This document shows positions 1-8,847 of a DNA stretch of 52,983 nt, piece after piece. The notes beneath the pieces are model-generated. The model saw nothing but the letters and a program-made list of their open reading frames with translations. It made no database searches and was not told where the DNA came from. Both the position numbers and the translations under genes were made by a program. Numbering within the stretch: position 1 is the first letter of the stretch; every line of letters begins with the position of its first letter. Origin of the DNA: Rhodoferax sp. (GTDB lineage Bacteria; Pseudomonadota; Gammaproteobacteria; Burkholderiales; Burkholderiaceae_C); NCBI RefSeq assembly GCF_028715765.1, contig NZ_JAQURE010000023.1:1-52983 (forward strand), read 5' to 3'.

Positions 1-1
1 C

Positions 2-1222
2 ACGGGCATGGGCGGCGCCTCGCAAGCCATTGACCACGGCAATGCGGCCATGGCGCAAAACCCCGCCACTTTGGGCATGATGGCTGACGGCACAGCTCGG
101 CTGGATGTGGCCTTTGGTATTTTGGGTCCGGATGTGTCAAGCACGATGACGGGTATGCCCACCGCCAAATCTGGTGGCACTTCCTATGTGATGCCCGCAT
201 TTGGCTACACCCGCCGCAGCGGTGCTTTGACCTATGGGCTGGGCATGTTTGCGCAGGGTGGTATGGGGACCGAATATGACGCAACTTCTTTCATGGCGGG
301 GGGCACTGGCTTGCCAGCTCGCTCTGAGCTGGGTGTCGGAAATGTCATTTTTCCCTTGGCCTATCAAGTCAATCCAAATTTAACGGTTGGGGCGACCTTC
401 AAGTTCATGTGGTCATCGTTGGATATGCAGATGGCCGCCACAGGGGCACAGTTGGCGGGTTTGGCGCAGGCCTCGGGGATTGCGCCCACTGGAAATCTGG
501 CGGTAGCCTTGCCTGCACTGGCGGGTGCACCCACGGCAAGACTCAGTTTTTCCGATGACAACAAGTTCACGGGTGCCGCAAAATCAACCGGTTTTGGTGC
601 AGCTTTAGGCATGACCTACAAGCTCAACCAAGATGTCACCATGGGCGCGTCTTATCAGTTCAAGTCAGCTCTCAATGACATGCAAACTGCTGCAAGCGCC
701 GCCAGCATCAGTGCACCTGGGTTTTTGGACAACGGGAAAATCACGGTCATCGATTTTCAAATGCCCTCTGTTTTGGCAATTGGAACCGGTTGGCAAGTGT
801 CCCACTCTCTGCTGTTGGCCGCAGACCTGAAATACATCGGCTGGGCGGATGCCATGAAAAGCTTCAAAATGCGTTACGACAGTGCGCAAATGGGAGGCTC
901 TGTCAATTTCGCCATGCAGCAAGACTGGAAAGACCAAACCGTGTTGAATCTCGGTCTGGCATGGAAGGCCAACGATGCGCTTACCTTGCGTGCCGGTCTC
1001 AATCTGGCAGACAACCCGGTGCCAGATCAGTTTGTCAACCCCTTGTTTCCCGCGACGGTGCGTGACCACGTGACCCTTGGTTTGGGTTACCAAGTATCCA
1101 AAGCGGGGGACTTCAACATGTCAGTCACCATGGCTCCAGCGGTTAACGTCAACAGCGGCTCTGGCGTGGCCATTTCCCACGCTCAAACCAACTGGCAATT
1201 CATGTACAGCCACCGGTTTTAA
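2..1222 (+). CDS. FadL/OmpP1/TodX-family outer membrane transport protein (5' partial)
   Basis: The reading frame is open from the window edge, so the signal peptide and the true start lie upstream. The first visible residues (GGASQAIDHGNAAMAQNPAT) match the N-terminal signature of FadL-type porins, where a small-residue stretch is followed by NPA. The rest alternates polar and hydrophobic residues as in a beta-barrel, and the chain ends in Phe (SHRF), typical of proteins inserted by the BAM complex. The family carries long-chain fatty acids or other hydrophobic compounds across the outer membrane. About 406 residues are present against roughly 430-450 for full members, so little is missing. 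The substrate cannot be told. A terminator-like hairpin follows. Confidence 0.85.
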   Translation, partial: TGMGGASQAIDHGNAAMAQNPATLGMMADGTARLDVAFGILGPDVSSTMTGMPTAKSGGTSYVMPAFGYTRRSGALTYGLGMFAQGGMGTEYDATSFMAGGTGLPARSELGVGNVIFPLAYQVNPNLTVGATFKFMWSSLDMQMAATGAQLAGLAQASGIAPTGNLAVALPALAGAPTARLSFSDDNKFTGAAKSTGFGAALGMTYKLNQDVTMGASYQFKSALNDMQTAASAASISAPGFLDNGKITVIDFQMPSVLAIGTGWQVSHSLLLAADLKYIGWADAMKSFKMRYDSAQMGGSVNFAMQQDWKDQTVLNLGLAWKANDALTLRAGLNLADNPVPDQFVNPLFPATVRDHVTLGLGYQVSKAGDFNMSVTMAPAVNVNSGSGVAISHAQTNWQFMYSHRF

Positions 1223-1280
1223 CCCCAGGCCGATGCAAGTCTGAAGACCTTCAAGCCTTGGCGCTTGAAGTTGTCTGACC

Positions 1281-1306
1281 AAAGCCACCGCCAGGTGGCT
1301 TTTTTG
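1281..1306 (+). terminator. Rho-independent terminator after the FadL-family gene
   Basis: A 9-bp perfect stem (AAAGCCACC / GGTGGCTTT) with a 4-base loop GCCA runs straight into a T tract. It lies about 60 bases after the porin stop codon and separates that gene from glyQ. The remaining stretch up to glyQ shows no further structure that I can name. Confidence 0.8.
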
Positions 1307-1469
1307 TTTCTGTTTGAGCAGCAGCTGTGCGGCTTGGCGCATGAGATTGAACCTGACCACACTGAATCGACATCTGAACGCTTAAACCAAACCCGTAAAA
1401 TCACTTGCTTCATGCTTTTGACCGCATGGTTTATCTCTTCAACGCGACCCACGTCGCCTTCAAAAAACT

Positions 1470-2390
1470 ATGTTGACCTTCCAGCAAATCATATTGAAAC
1501 TGCAATCCTATTGGGATGCCCAAGGCTGTGCGCTGTTGCAGCCTTATGACATGGAAGTGGGCGCAGGCACTTCACACACAGCTACATTTTTAAGAGCTTT
1601 GGGGCCGGAGCCCTGGAAAGCTGCTTATGTGCAGCCTAGCCGCCGTCCGAAAGACGGCCGCTATGGCGAAAACCCCAACCGTTTGCAACACTACTACCAG
1701 TACCAAGTGGTGCTCAAGCCGGCTCCCAGCAATATCCTTGAGCTGTATTTGGGTTCACTTGAAGCGCTTGGCTTTGATCTGAAGAAAAACGACATCCGCT
1801 TTGTTGAAGACGATTGGGAAAACCCCACCCTGGGTGCCTGGGGTTTGGGCTGGGAGGTCTGGCTCAACGGCATGGAAGTCACGCAGTTCACCTATTTTCA
1901 GCAGGTGGGTGGCATTGACTGCAGGCCCATCACGGGTGAGATCACCTATGGCCTGGAACGCTTGGCCATGTACCTGCAAGGTGTGGACAACGTCTACAAC
2001 CTGATTTGGACCACCACGCCTGATGGCCGCCAGTTGACCTATGGTGATGTGTACAAACAAAACGAGGTGGAGCAGTCCACCTACAACTTTGAGCACAGCG
2101 ATGCCGACTTTTTGTTCACCGCTTTCACTGCGCACGAAAAGCAGGCCAAGCATTTGATGGACGTGCAACTGGCCTTGCCCGCCTACGAGCAAGTGCTGAA
2201 ATGCGCCCACAGCTTCAACCTGCTCGATGCCCGTGGTGCCATTTCTGTGACCGAGCGCGCCGCCTACATTGGGCGCATTCGGAATTTGGCGCGTGGAGTG
2301 GCGCAGAGTTACTTTGAATCCAGAGAGCGACTGGGTTTCCCCATGGCACCCCGCGCCTGGGTGGAACAGATGAACAAGAAAGCCGCTTGA
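1470..2390 (+). CDS. glyQ: Glycyl-tRNA synthetase alpha subunit
   Basis: This is the catalytic class II subunit of the bacterial alpha2/beta2 glycyl-tRNA synthetase, which charges tRNA-Gly in the cytoplasm. The 306-residue length is normal for GlyQ. Family hallmarks are visible: the N-terminal [14 protein letters not shown], the acceptor-binding stretch [16 protein letters not shown] near residues 56-71, and [13 protein letters not shown] further on. The start is ATG at 1470. glyS begins 2 bases after the stop, so the two subunits are almost certainly co-translated from one message. Confidence 0.97.
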   Translation: MLTFQQIILKLQSYWDAQGCALLQPYDMEVGAGTSHTATFLRALGPEPWKAAYVQPSRRPKDGRYGENPNRLQHYYQYQVVLKPAPSNILELYLGSLEALGFDLKKNDIRFVEDDWENPTLGAWGLGWEVWLNGMEVTQFTYFQQVGGIDCRPITGEITYGLERLAMYLQGVDNVYNLIWTTTPDGRQLTYGDVYKQNEVEQSTYNFEHSDADFLFTAFTAHEKQAKHLMDVQLALPAYEQVLKCAHSFNLLDARGAISVTERAAYIGRIRNLARGVAQSYFESRERLGFPMAPRAWVEQMNKKAA

Positions 2391-2392
2391 CC

Positions 2393-4537
2393 ATGACAAT
2401 CCAAAACTTACTCGTTGAACTGTTTGTAGAAGAACTGCCGCCCAAAGCACTGAAGAAACTGGGCGAGGCTTTTGCTAACCAGTTGGCAGAATCCTTGCGC
2501 AGCCTGGGTTTGCTGGCTGACGACTCGGTGACCACACCCTTTGCCTCACCACGTCGCCTGGCCGCACACATCACCCACGTGGCTGCCAAAGCTGCTGACA
2601 AACTGGTGCAGCAAAAGCTCATGCCTGTCAGTGTCGGGCTCAATGCCCAAGGCCTGGCCACACCAGCCCTGTTGAAAAGACTGCAAGCCCTGGGTGCGGA
2701 TGTGTCTGACCCTGTGTTTGCCGTGGCCGCCTTGCACAAAGCGCCAGATGGCAAAAATGAAGCGCTGTTCTTTGAAAGCCTGGTCACCGGCGCCACGCTT
2801 GATGTGGGCTTGCAGCAGGCGCTGGAAGCGGCACTGAGCAAATTGCCCATTCCCAAAGTCATGAGCTATCAGCTAGAAACTGATTGTGAGTTGCCGGGCT
2901 GGAGCAGCGTCAATTTTGTGCGCCCGGCGCATGGGCTGGTGGCTTTGCATGGCAGCAGTGTGGTGCCGGTGAAAGTGCTGGGGCTCACAGCTGGCAACGC
3001 CACGCAAGGGCACCGCTTTGAAGCCGCCAAGTCGCCTGTGGTCATTGCCACTGCTGACAGTTATGCAGACACCTTGCGCACCGATGGCGCCGTCATTGCC
3101 AGTTTTGCCGAGCGCCATGCGGCCATTGTTGCTCAGCTCAAGCGGGCTGCAGAGCAGGTAGGACAAGGGTCACATGCTATTGAAGATGAAGCGTTGCTGG
3201 ACGAAGTCACGGCCTTGGTGGAACGGCCTAATGTGCTGGTGTGCGAGTTTGAGCCCCAGTTTCTGGAGGTGCCGCAAGAGTGCTTGATTTTGACCATGAA
3301 GGCCAACCAGAAGTATTTCCCGCTGCTGGACGCCAGCAACAAGCTCACCAACAGATTCCTGGTGGTGAGCAACATCAGCCCAGCCGATGCCAGCTTGGTC
3401 ATTGGCGGCAACGAGCGCGTGGTGCGCCCGCGCCTGAGCGATGCCAAATTCTTCTTTGACCAAGACCGCAAAAAGACGCTGACCTCGCGCGTGGACGGAC
3501 TTGACAAAGTGGTTTATCACAACAAGCTGGGCACGCAAGGTGAACGCACCCAGCGCGTGGCTGCCATTGCCCAAGCCATTGCCGCGCAGTTGGGTGATGC
3601 AGGTTTGGTCGCGCAGGTGACCGAGGCAGCGCAGCTTGCCAAAACCGATTTGCTGACCGACATGGTCGGTGAATTCCCCGAGCTGCAAGGCATCATGGGC
3701 GGGTATTACGCGCTCAACGATGGTTTGAGTCTGGAGGTGGCGCAAGCCATTGAAGACCATTACAAGCCGCGCTTTGCCGGTGACGAATTGCCGCGCAACC
3801 TGACGGGTGTGGTGGTGGCGTTGGCTGACAAGTTGGAAACCCTGGTCGGTATGTTTGGCATTGGCAACCTGCCCACCGGTGACAAAGACCCGTTTGCCCT
3901 GCGCCGCCATGCGCTGGGTGTGATTCGGATGTTGGTTGAAAAGCATTTGCCGTTAGGCGTGAATGCGTTATTGAACAGCGCTGCGGAACAGTTCAAAAAT
4001 ATGGATGGTTTTGACTTTGGGCGCGCGGTTGTTGAGCTTGAGGATTTCATTGACGACCGCCTCGCCGGTTCCCTGCGCGACCAAGGCTTCAGCGCCCAGG
4101 AAGTTGATGCCGTGTTAGCGCTCAAGCCGCAGCGCCTGGGCGACGTGCCCAAACGTCTGGCAGCTGTGCGCGCCTTTGCCGCTTTGCCCGAAGCACCCGC
4201 CTTGGCCGCTGCCAACAAGCGCATCAGCAACATCCTGAAGAAAGCGGGCGAGGTTGACGCCCATGTCAGCACACTGCTGCTGCAAGAGCCTGCAGAGGCT
4301 GCGTTGTTTGCCGCCATGGACACTGTGCTGCCGCAAGCCCAAGCCCAGTGTGACGCGCAGGATTACACCGCTGCGCTGCAAACTTTGGCCGCACTGCGTG
4401 CGCCTGTGGATGCCTTTTTTGAAGGTGTCATGGTCAATGCCGAGGCCACTGACCTGCGCCTGAACCGCTTGGGGCTGCTGAAAAAACTGCATGGGGTGAT
4501 GAACCAGGTGGCTGATCTGTCCCGTTTGGCAGCCTGA
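2393..4537 (+). CDS. glyS: Glycyl-tRNA synthetase beta subunit
   Basis: The beta subunit (714 residues) recognises tRNA-Gly and carries the anticodon-binding region at its C-terminus. The N-terminal LLVELFVEELPPKALKKLGE is the standard GlyS opening, and the central MKANQKYFPLLD and DKDPFALRRHALGV segments are also family features. I chose ATG at 2393, two bases after the glyQ stop. An in-frame TTG at 2387 would overlap glyQ by 4 bases and add two residues, and cannot be excluded. Together with glyQ it forms a two-gene unit, with gmhB 21 bases downstream. Confidence 0.96.
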   Translation: MTIQNLLVELFVEELPPKALKKLGEAFANQLAESLRSLGLLADDSVTTPFASPRRLAAHITHVAAKAADKLVQQKLMPVSVGLNAQGLATPALLKRLQALGADVSDPVFAVAALHKAPDGKNEALFFESLVTGATLDVGLQQALEAALSKLPIPKVMSYQLETDCELPGWSSVNFVRPAHGLVALHGSSVVPVKVLGLTAGNATQGHRFEAAKSPVVIATADSYADTLRTDGAVIASFAERHAAIVAQLKRAAEQVGQGSHAIEDEALLDEVTALVERPNVLVCEFEPQFLEVPQECLILTMKANQKYFPLLDASNKLTNRFLVVSNISPADASLVIGGNERVVRPRLSDAKFFFDQDRKKTLTSRVDGLDKVVYHNKLGTQGERTQRVAAIAQAIAAQLGDAGLVAQVTEAAQLAKTDLLTDMVGEFPELQGIMGGYYALNDGLSLEVAQAIEDHYKPRFAGDELPRNLTGVVVALADKLETLVGMFGIGNLPTGDKDPFALRRHALGVIRMLVEKHLPLGVNALLNSAAEQFKNMDGFDFGRAVVELEDFIDDRLAGSLRDQGFSAQEVDAVLALKPQRLGDVPKRLAAVRAFAALPEAPALAAANKRISNILKKAGEVDAHVSTLLLQEPAEAALFAAMDTVLPQAQAQCDAQDYTAALQTLAALRAPVDAFFEGVMVNAEATDLRLNRLGLLKKLHGVMNQVADLSRLAA

Positions 4538-4558
4538 ACCTCAGCCTGAAAGCACGCC

Positions 4559-5128
4559 ATGACACCGATCAAATTGGTCATTCTTGACCGCGATGGCACC
4601 ATCAACCACGACAGTCTGGACTTTATTAAGACCGCCAGTGAATGGGTGCCACTGCCTGGCGCTTTGGAAGCCATTGCCCGGCTGAACCATGCTGGCTGGC
4701 ATGTGGTGGTGGCCAGCAACCAGTCGGGTCTGGGGCGCGGCTTGTTTGAGGTGTCTGACCTGAACGACATTCATGCCAAGATGCACACCATGTTGGCCGC
4801 CGTGGGCGGGCGCATTGATGCCGTGTTTTACTGCCCACATGCGCCCACAGAAGAATGCCGCTGTCGCAAACCCAGCCCAGGTCTTTTTGAGCAAATCTCA
4901 GACCGCTATGGCTTTGGGCTCAAAGGCGTGCCCACTGTGGGCGACTCGGCTCGCGACCTGGCTGCGGGTGTAGCGACGGGGTGTGAGCCGCATTTGGTGT
5001 TGACCGGCAAAGCTGCAGGCTTGGGCAGTCAACCCCTGCCCGCAGAATACCCGGCGCATACCCAGGTGCATGAAAACTTGTCTGCCTTTGTGGATGCTTT
5101 GCTGGGGGCAGACACGGCTGTCAGCTGA
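4559..5128 (+). CDS. gmhB: D-glycero-beta-D-manno-heptose-1,7-bisphosphate 7-phosphatase
   Basis: A 189-residue HAD-superfamily phosphatase that removes the 7-phosphate in ADP-heptose synthesis for the LPS inner core. The nucleophile motif DRDGTIN places the two Asp at residues 10 and 12. ASNQSGLGRG is the second HAD motif, and GDSARDLAAG the metal-binding third. The Cys/His cluster CPHAPTEECRCRKPSP matches the structural zinc site of GmhB proteins. It lies 21 bases after glyS and upstream of plsC, an arrangement common in related betaproteobacteria. Histidinol-phosphate phosphatase is the nearest alternative, but the gene is not among his genes. Confidence 0.92.
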   Translation: MTPIKLVILDRDGTINHDSLDFIKTASEWVPLPGALEAIARLNHAGWHVVVASNQSGLGRGLFEVSDLNDIHAKMHTMLAAVGGRIDAVFYCPHAPTEECRCRKPSPGLFEQISDRYGFGLKGVPTVGDSARDLAAGVATGCEPHLVLTGKAAGLGSQPLPAEYPAHTQVHENLSAFVDALLGADTAVS

Positions 5129-5133
5129 GTCTA

Positions 5134-5205
5134 TTTGCTATATTTATTATAGCTATTTACGCTTTATTTATAAGCGCTAGAGGCTTATTTCTTATGTATT
5201 TTTAA
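5134..5205 (+). repeat. Interspersed palindromic repeat, copy A (forward)
   Basis: Copy A fills the gap between the gmhB stop and the plsC start. Its core reads ATAGCTATTTACGC, then TTATTTATAAGCGCTAGAGG, then CTTATTT. The middle can fold as a short hairpin (CGCT-TTAT against ATAAGCG). It shares the TAGCTAtTtACGCTTAt and AAGCGCTAGAGGC blocks with copies B to H. The plsC start lies 4 bases beyond it with no clear Shine-Dalgarno sequence. Confidence 0.85.
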
Positions 5206-5208
5206 AGC

Positions 5209-5943
5209 ATGTTCCGTTCTGTTTTGCATCTGCTTTGGATGGTGGTGACCGTCATCCCCTGGACGCTGGCGGTGTTGCTGGTGTCGCTGTGGCCACCCCG
5301 TACCCGTGCCTGGTGGACAGCCGTGAGCTGGTTTCGTGTGGTGATCTGGGGCACCCGGAAGATCTTGGGCGTGCAGATCAACGTGCTTGGGTTGTCGAAT
5401 TTGCCCGTGGGTCAAACCAGTGCCGCGGTGTTGCTCAGCAATCACCAGTCCACCTTGGAAACCCTGCTGCTGCCCACCTTGATGCCGCACCCGTTGGCTT
5501 TTGTGTTCAAGCGCGAGCTGCTCAAAGTGCCGTTTTTTGGCTGGTCGATGGCGCGGCTTGACATGATTCACATCAACCGCGAATCGCGCACCGAAGCCAT
5601 GAAACACATCATGGCACAGGGCTGCCGGTTGCTGGCGCAGGGCACCTGGGTCATCATGTTTCCACAAGGCACGCGCCTGCCGCGCGGTGAAAATGGCACC
5701 TACCAAACGGCTGGCACCCGTTTGGCGGTGCAAGCGGGCGCGCCCATTGTGCCGATTGCAGTGGCCACGGCGCGCTGCTGGCCTAAAGAGGTATTTACCA
5801 AACAACCCGGGGTGGTGACAGTGTCGATTGGTGCGCCCATTGAGAGCGCCGGCCGTGACCCCAAGGCACTGATGCGTGAAGTGGAGGTCTGGATTGAGGC
5901 CGAACTGCGCCGCATTGACCCCGAGGCCTATCCCGCTGTTTGA
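5209..5943 (+). CDS. plsC: 1-acyl-sn-glycerol-3-phosphate acyltransferase (PlsC family)
   Basis: A 244-residue inner-membrane acyltransferase that converts lysophosphatidic acid to phosphatidic acid in phospholipid synthesis. The catalytic motif is H79-QSTL-E84, an HX4E variant of the usual HX4D. The acyl-acceptor motif FPQGTR lies near residue 155, followed by the VPIAVATA stretch. A hydrophobic helix occupies about residues 5-30. The ATG at 5209 sits directly after repeat copy A and no good ribosome binding site is visible, so its translation may depend on the repeat leader. A second PlsC-like gene lies on the minus strand at 6929-7519; which one is the housekeeping enzyme cannot be decided here. 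Confidence 0.9.
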   Translation: MFRSVLHLLWMVVTVIPWTLAVLLVSLWPPRTRAWWTAVSWFRVVIWGTRKILGVQINVLGLSNLPVGQTSAAVLLSNHQSTLETLLLPTLMPHPLAFVFKRELLKVPFFGWSMARLDMIHINRESRTEAMKHIMAQGCRLLAQGTWVIMFPQGTRLPRGENGTYQTAGTRLAVQAGAPIVPIAVATARCWPKEVFTKQPGVVTVSIGAPIESAGRDPKALMREVEVWIEAELRRIDPEAYPAV

Positions 5944-5958
5944 GGTCCCCGCTCGCCC

Positions 5959-6900
5959 ATGCACCCCTTGCTGCGCTTTACCCTTGATTTATTTGAATCA
6001 AATCAGCCTCTAGACCTTGATAATCAAGCGCAAGGCGCTATCAATAAAAGTTCAAGAAAATTGCCAAAAACGGCTGTTGTGCCAAACCCAGACTACTCTG
6101 CACCCATTCGTTCGGCGTTGCAAGGTACGCATTTTCGCCACCCCAGAGCCAACCGCGAGATGCGCCTGGGGCACGCCTGGGTGGCTTTTGAATTCAAGCG
6201 CGCCAGCCGCCGCAGCATTGGCTTTAGCGTCAGTGCCGAGGGCTTGGCGGTCAAGGCGCCGCAATGGGTGCTGTTGGCCGACGTCGATGCCGCCTTGCAG
6301 GCCAAAGCTGCATGGATTGTGCGCAAGCTGCAAGAAACCCGTGAGCGCCATGCGCGTCTGTCGGCGCAAGAAATCGTCTGGCAAGACGATGCCACGCTGG
6401 GCTACCTGGGGCAGCCGATTCGGCTGCAGCTTGATTCACGTCAGGCGGTAGGTGCTGCGGGTGCCGAGCTGCTCAGCGCTGATGCGGCTCAAAGTGCTGC
6501 CTGCGCTGGCGTCTCACAAGTTCTTCGTTTGGCACTGCCCCACACCGCCACGGCACAGCAAATTCAGGATGCCGCGCAGGCTTGGCTGATGCGCCAAGCC
6601 AAGGCGTATTTTGAGCAGCGGCTCAACCACTTTGCCCCGCTGCTGGGTGTGCAATGGAAAAAACTGGCGCTGAGCAACGCTGGTACGCGCTGGGGCAGTG
6701 CCAAAGCCGATGGCTCCATTCGGCTCAACTGGCGGCTGATCCATTTGCGCCCCTCGGTGATTGATTACGTGGTGGCGCATGAGCTGAGCCACTTGCGGGT
6801 GATGGATCACAGCCCCCGCTTTTGGGACACCGTGCGCACCGTGGTGCCTGATTACGCTGCCCTGCGCCAGCAGCTTAAAAACGAAGCTTCACCGCGCTGA
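5959..6900 (+). CDS. YgjP-like M48-type zinc metalloprotease (DUF45/SprT-like)
   Basis: A 313-residue protein with the zinc-binding HELSH motif (H274, E275, H278) followed by VMDHSPRFWDTV, the third ligand region of YgjP/DUF45 proteins. ALSNAGTRWGSAKADGSIRLNWRL just before it is the other family signature. Its physiological substrate is unknown. The N-terminal RFTLDLFE supports the ATG at 5959. Residues about 15-31, a low-complexity linker between that start and the conserved domain, are encoded by repeat copy B in inverted orientation, read in frame without a stop. The gene follows plsC by 15 bases. Confidence 0.85.
   Translation: MHPLLRFTLDLFESNQPLDLDNQAQGAINKSSRKLPKTAVVPNPDYSAPIRSALQGTHFRHPRANREMRLGHAWVAFEFKRASRRSIGFSVSAEGLAVKAPQWVLLADVDAALQAKAAWIVRKLQETRERHARLSAQEIVWQDDATLGYLGQPIRLQLDSRQAVGAAGAELLSADAAQSAACAGVSQVLRLALPHTATAQQIQDAAQAWLMRQAKAYFEQRLNHFAPLLGVQWKKLALSNAGTRWGSAKADGSIRLNWRLIHLRPSVIDYVVAHELSHLRVMDHSPRFWDTVRTVVPDYAALRQQLKNEASPR
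6001..6050 (-). repeat. Interspersed palindromic repeat, copy B (inverted, in frame inside a gene)
   Basis: Read on the minus strand this is TGATAGCGCCTTGCGCTTGA, then TTATCAAGGTCTAGAGGCTG, then ATTT. It matches the ATAGCnnnTTnCGCTTnATTnTnAAG..CTAGAGGCTnATTT pattern of copy A. It lies wholly within the start of the metalloprotease gene, where it codes for a variable linker. Copy B is more diverged than the intergenic copies. Confidence 0.7.
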
Positions 6901-6928
6901 GTGCTGGGCGGTATCAACCAACAGATCG

Positions 6929-7519
6929 TTAATCTGCCTCAAACTGCGTGGCGTTTTTGCCCTGAAATGGCGCATAAAACGCCTTGATTTTGATCATGTC
7001 GGCTTCCAGGTCGCCACAGGGCACAAAGACCGGCCCCAGGCCGCTGATTTTGCGGTGGTAGTCCATGTAGGCCATCACAATGGGCACCCGGGCTGCCACG
7101 GCGATGTGATAGAAGCCAGTTTTCCAGTGGGGCACCTTGCTGCGCGTGCCTTCCGGCGGCACGATCAATTGCAGCGCCCCATGCGCTTCTTGCAGGGCTT
7201 GGGCTGAAGCGGCCACCAGGTTGTTGGCTTTGGAGCGGTCTACAGCGATGCCACCCAGCCAGCGCATCAGCGGGCCAAACGGAAAATTGAAAATGCTGGC
7301 CTTGCCCATCCAATACACATTCAGGCGCAGTGAAAAAGCCACCATCAGGGTGTATGGCAGGTCCCAATTGCTGGTGTGTGGGGCGGCAATGAAGACGCTT
7401 TTTCGCGCCTCCGGGGGCAAACTTCCCAACACCTGCCAGCCCGCTAACCGCAAAAAAAACACCGAAAAAGCACGCAGCAAAGTGTTGACGATGGGGGTGG
7501 AAAAAATGGTGCGGTGCAT
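6929..7519 (-). CDS. Second 1-acylglycerol-3-phosphate acyltransferase-like protein
   Basis: A 196-residue LPLAT-superfamily acyltransferase. The catalytic HX4D is H48-TSNW-D53 in the segment APHTSNWDLPY, and the PPEGTRSK motif corresponds to the FPEGTRS acceptor site. FGPLMRWLGGIAVDRS, between them, is typical of the short PlsC-like proteins of this group. I chose the ATG at 7519 (MHRTIFSTP). An in-frame ATG at 7639 would add 40 poorly conserved-looking residues and intrude on the divergent gene's leader. It converges with the metalloprotease gene and diverges from the sialidase-like gene. The acyl acceptor is unknown; lysophospholipids are a family-based guess. Confidence 0.85.
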   Translation of the reverse strand: MHRTIFSTPIVNTLLRAFSVFFLRLAGWQVLGSLPPEARKSVFIAAPHTSNWDLPYTLMVAFSLRLNVYWMGKASIFNFPFGPLMRWLGGIAVDRSKANNLVAASAQALQEAHGALQLIVPPEGTRSKVPHWKTGFYHIAVAARVPIVMAYMDYHRKISGLGPVFVPCGDLEADMIKIKAFYAPFQGKNATQFEAD

Positions 7520-7665
7520 CGGTTTGATCGGTGTTGGCGGTTTGGTGTGGGGGCGATTATGGCTTTGAAGTTGCCGCTGAAAGCGCGCAACAACGCCATT
7601 GCGGTTGGGCGACAATCCACGCCACATTGCGTGTTGCACGCATCTTGCAACTTCAATCTATTTGC

Positions 7666-8841
7666 ATGTTTATTTCTTCACGCCAAAGTGTTTTGCGAAA
7701 CGCCTGGGTCAGACTGGCCTTGGGTGCTGTCTTTGTGCTGGCGCTGGCTGGTGTGGATGCAGCATGGCGACCGACCCAGCCCGCACCGGCGCAAGCCCGC
7801 TGGCCCGCCATGTCTGCACCGGGTGATCAACCCCTGGTGCTGCAAGCGCAGGGGCACATTCCCATGCCGCCCCAGACCCCCGCCGCACATGCCAGCAGTT
7901 TGCTGGCCATGCCAGCCGATGCGGCGCAAGGTGTGTTGGCGTTTTGGTTTGCCGGCACCAAAGAAAGTGCGCCCGACATTGGCATTGCCGTGGCGGGCTT
8001 TGACCGTGCCAGCCAACAGTGGCAAGCCGCACGGTTTGTGGTGGAGCGCCAGGCGCTGGGGCAAGCGCTGGGTTTTGGCGTGCGCCGCATTGGCAACCCG
8101 GTGGCTTGGCTGGATGCTGACCACCAAGTACACCTGTTTGTGGTGGCTACGGGGCCCGGCGGCTGGGCGGCCAGCCGCATTGTTCAACTGCGCCAAAGCA
8201 GTGCCAGCGCGGCAGCGGCTGAGTTGACCTTCAAGCCAGTGCGCGTGTTGCCACTGGCCTGGGGCTGGAACATCAGCCACCTGGTACGCACTGCGCCTCT
8301 GCCCTTGCAAGACGGTGGCATGGTGTTGCCGGTGCATTTTGAGCTGGGCTTGAAAATTCCGCTGGCGCTGCGCTTCGGTGCCAGAGGCGAGTTTTTAGGC
8401 ATGGTGCGCATCTCAAGGCGCACCCATGTGCTGCAACCCACGCTGGTGATGCAGTCTGCCCAGCAGTGGCTGGCTTTCATGCGCGACCAGCGCCCTGAGG
8501 GCCGCGTCACGGTAGCGCAAACGCAAGACGGCGGCCAGCACTGGCAAGATTTGCCCGACCTGGCGCTGGTCAACCCCGATGCCTCGGTGGCTGGCTTGGG
8601 GCTAGCGCCAGGGCGCATGGTGCTGGCGCACAACACGTCGGCGCATTCGCGCACGCTGCTGGATTTAAGCCAGTCGGTCAACGGCCAGCAGTGGCTGCCG
8701 CTGCAGGCGCTGGCGCACGGCAGCGGCACGCAAGAGTTTTCTTACCCAGCACTGGCCTGGGCAGACGACAGTCTGTGGGTGAGCTACACCGACCAGCGTC
8801 AGCGTGTGGCCTGGCAACGCTTTGGTGTGAGCCAGAGGTAA
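7666..8841 (+). CDS. Sialidase-like (BNR/Asp-box) exported protein
   Basis: A 391-residue protein with an N-terminal hydrophobic segment (LALGAVFVLALAGVDA), likely a signal anchor or signal peptide. An Asp-box, TQDGGQHW, fits S/T-x-D-x-G-x-x-W, and a degenerate second one (SVNGQQW) lies near the C-terminus. FSYPALAWADDSLWVSYTDQR resembles the last blade of sialidase-fold beta-propellers. The sialidase family hydrolyses terminal glycosidic bonds, but no arginine triad can be assigned by eye, so activity on sialic acid is unproven. I placed the start at ATG 7666 because the hydrophobic segment follows it; the frame is open to 7531. A membrane protein gene starts 6 bases after the stop. Confidence 0.75.
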   Translation: MFISSRQSVLRNAWVRLALGAVFVLALAGVDAAWRPTQPAPAQARWPAMSAPGDQPLVLQAQGHIPMPPQTPAAHASSLLAMPADAAQGVLAFWFAGTKESAPDIGIAVAGFDRASQQWQAARFVVERQALGQALGFGVRRIGNPVAWLDADHQVHLFVVATGPGGWAASRIVQLRQSSASAAAAELTFKPVRVLPLAWGWNISHLVRTAPLPLQDGGMVLPVHFELGLKIPLALRFGARGEFLGMVRISRRTHVLQPTLVMQSAQQWLAFMRDQRPEGRVTVAQTQDGGQHWQDLPDLALVNPDASVAGLGLAPGRMVLAHNTSAHSRTLLDLSQSVNGQQWLPLQALAHGSGTQEFSYPALAWADDSLWVSYTDQRQRVAWQRFGVSQR

Positions 8842-8847
8842 CTTGCC

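Noticed and set aside
7520-7639. N-terminal extension of the minus-strand acyltransferase starting at 7639
   Set aside because: The extra 40 residues have no acyltransferase character and overlap the region needed for the divergent gene's promoter; the ATG at 7519 fits the family length.
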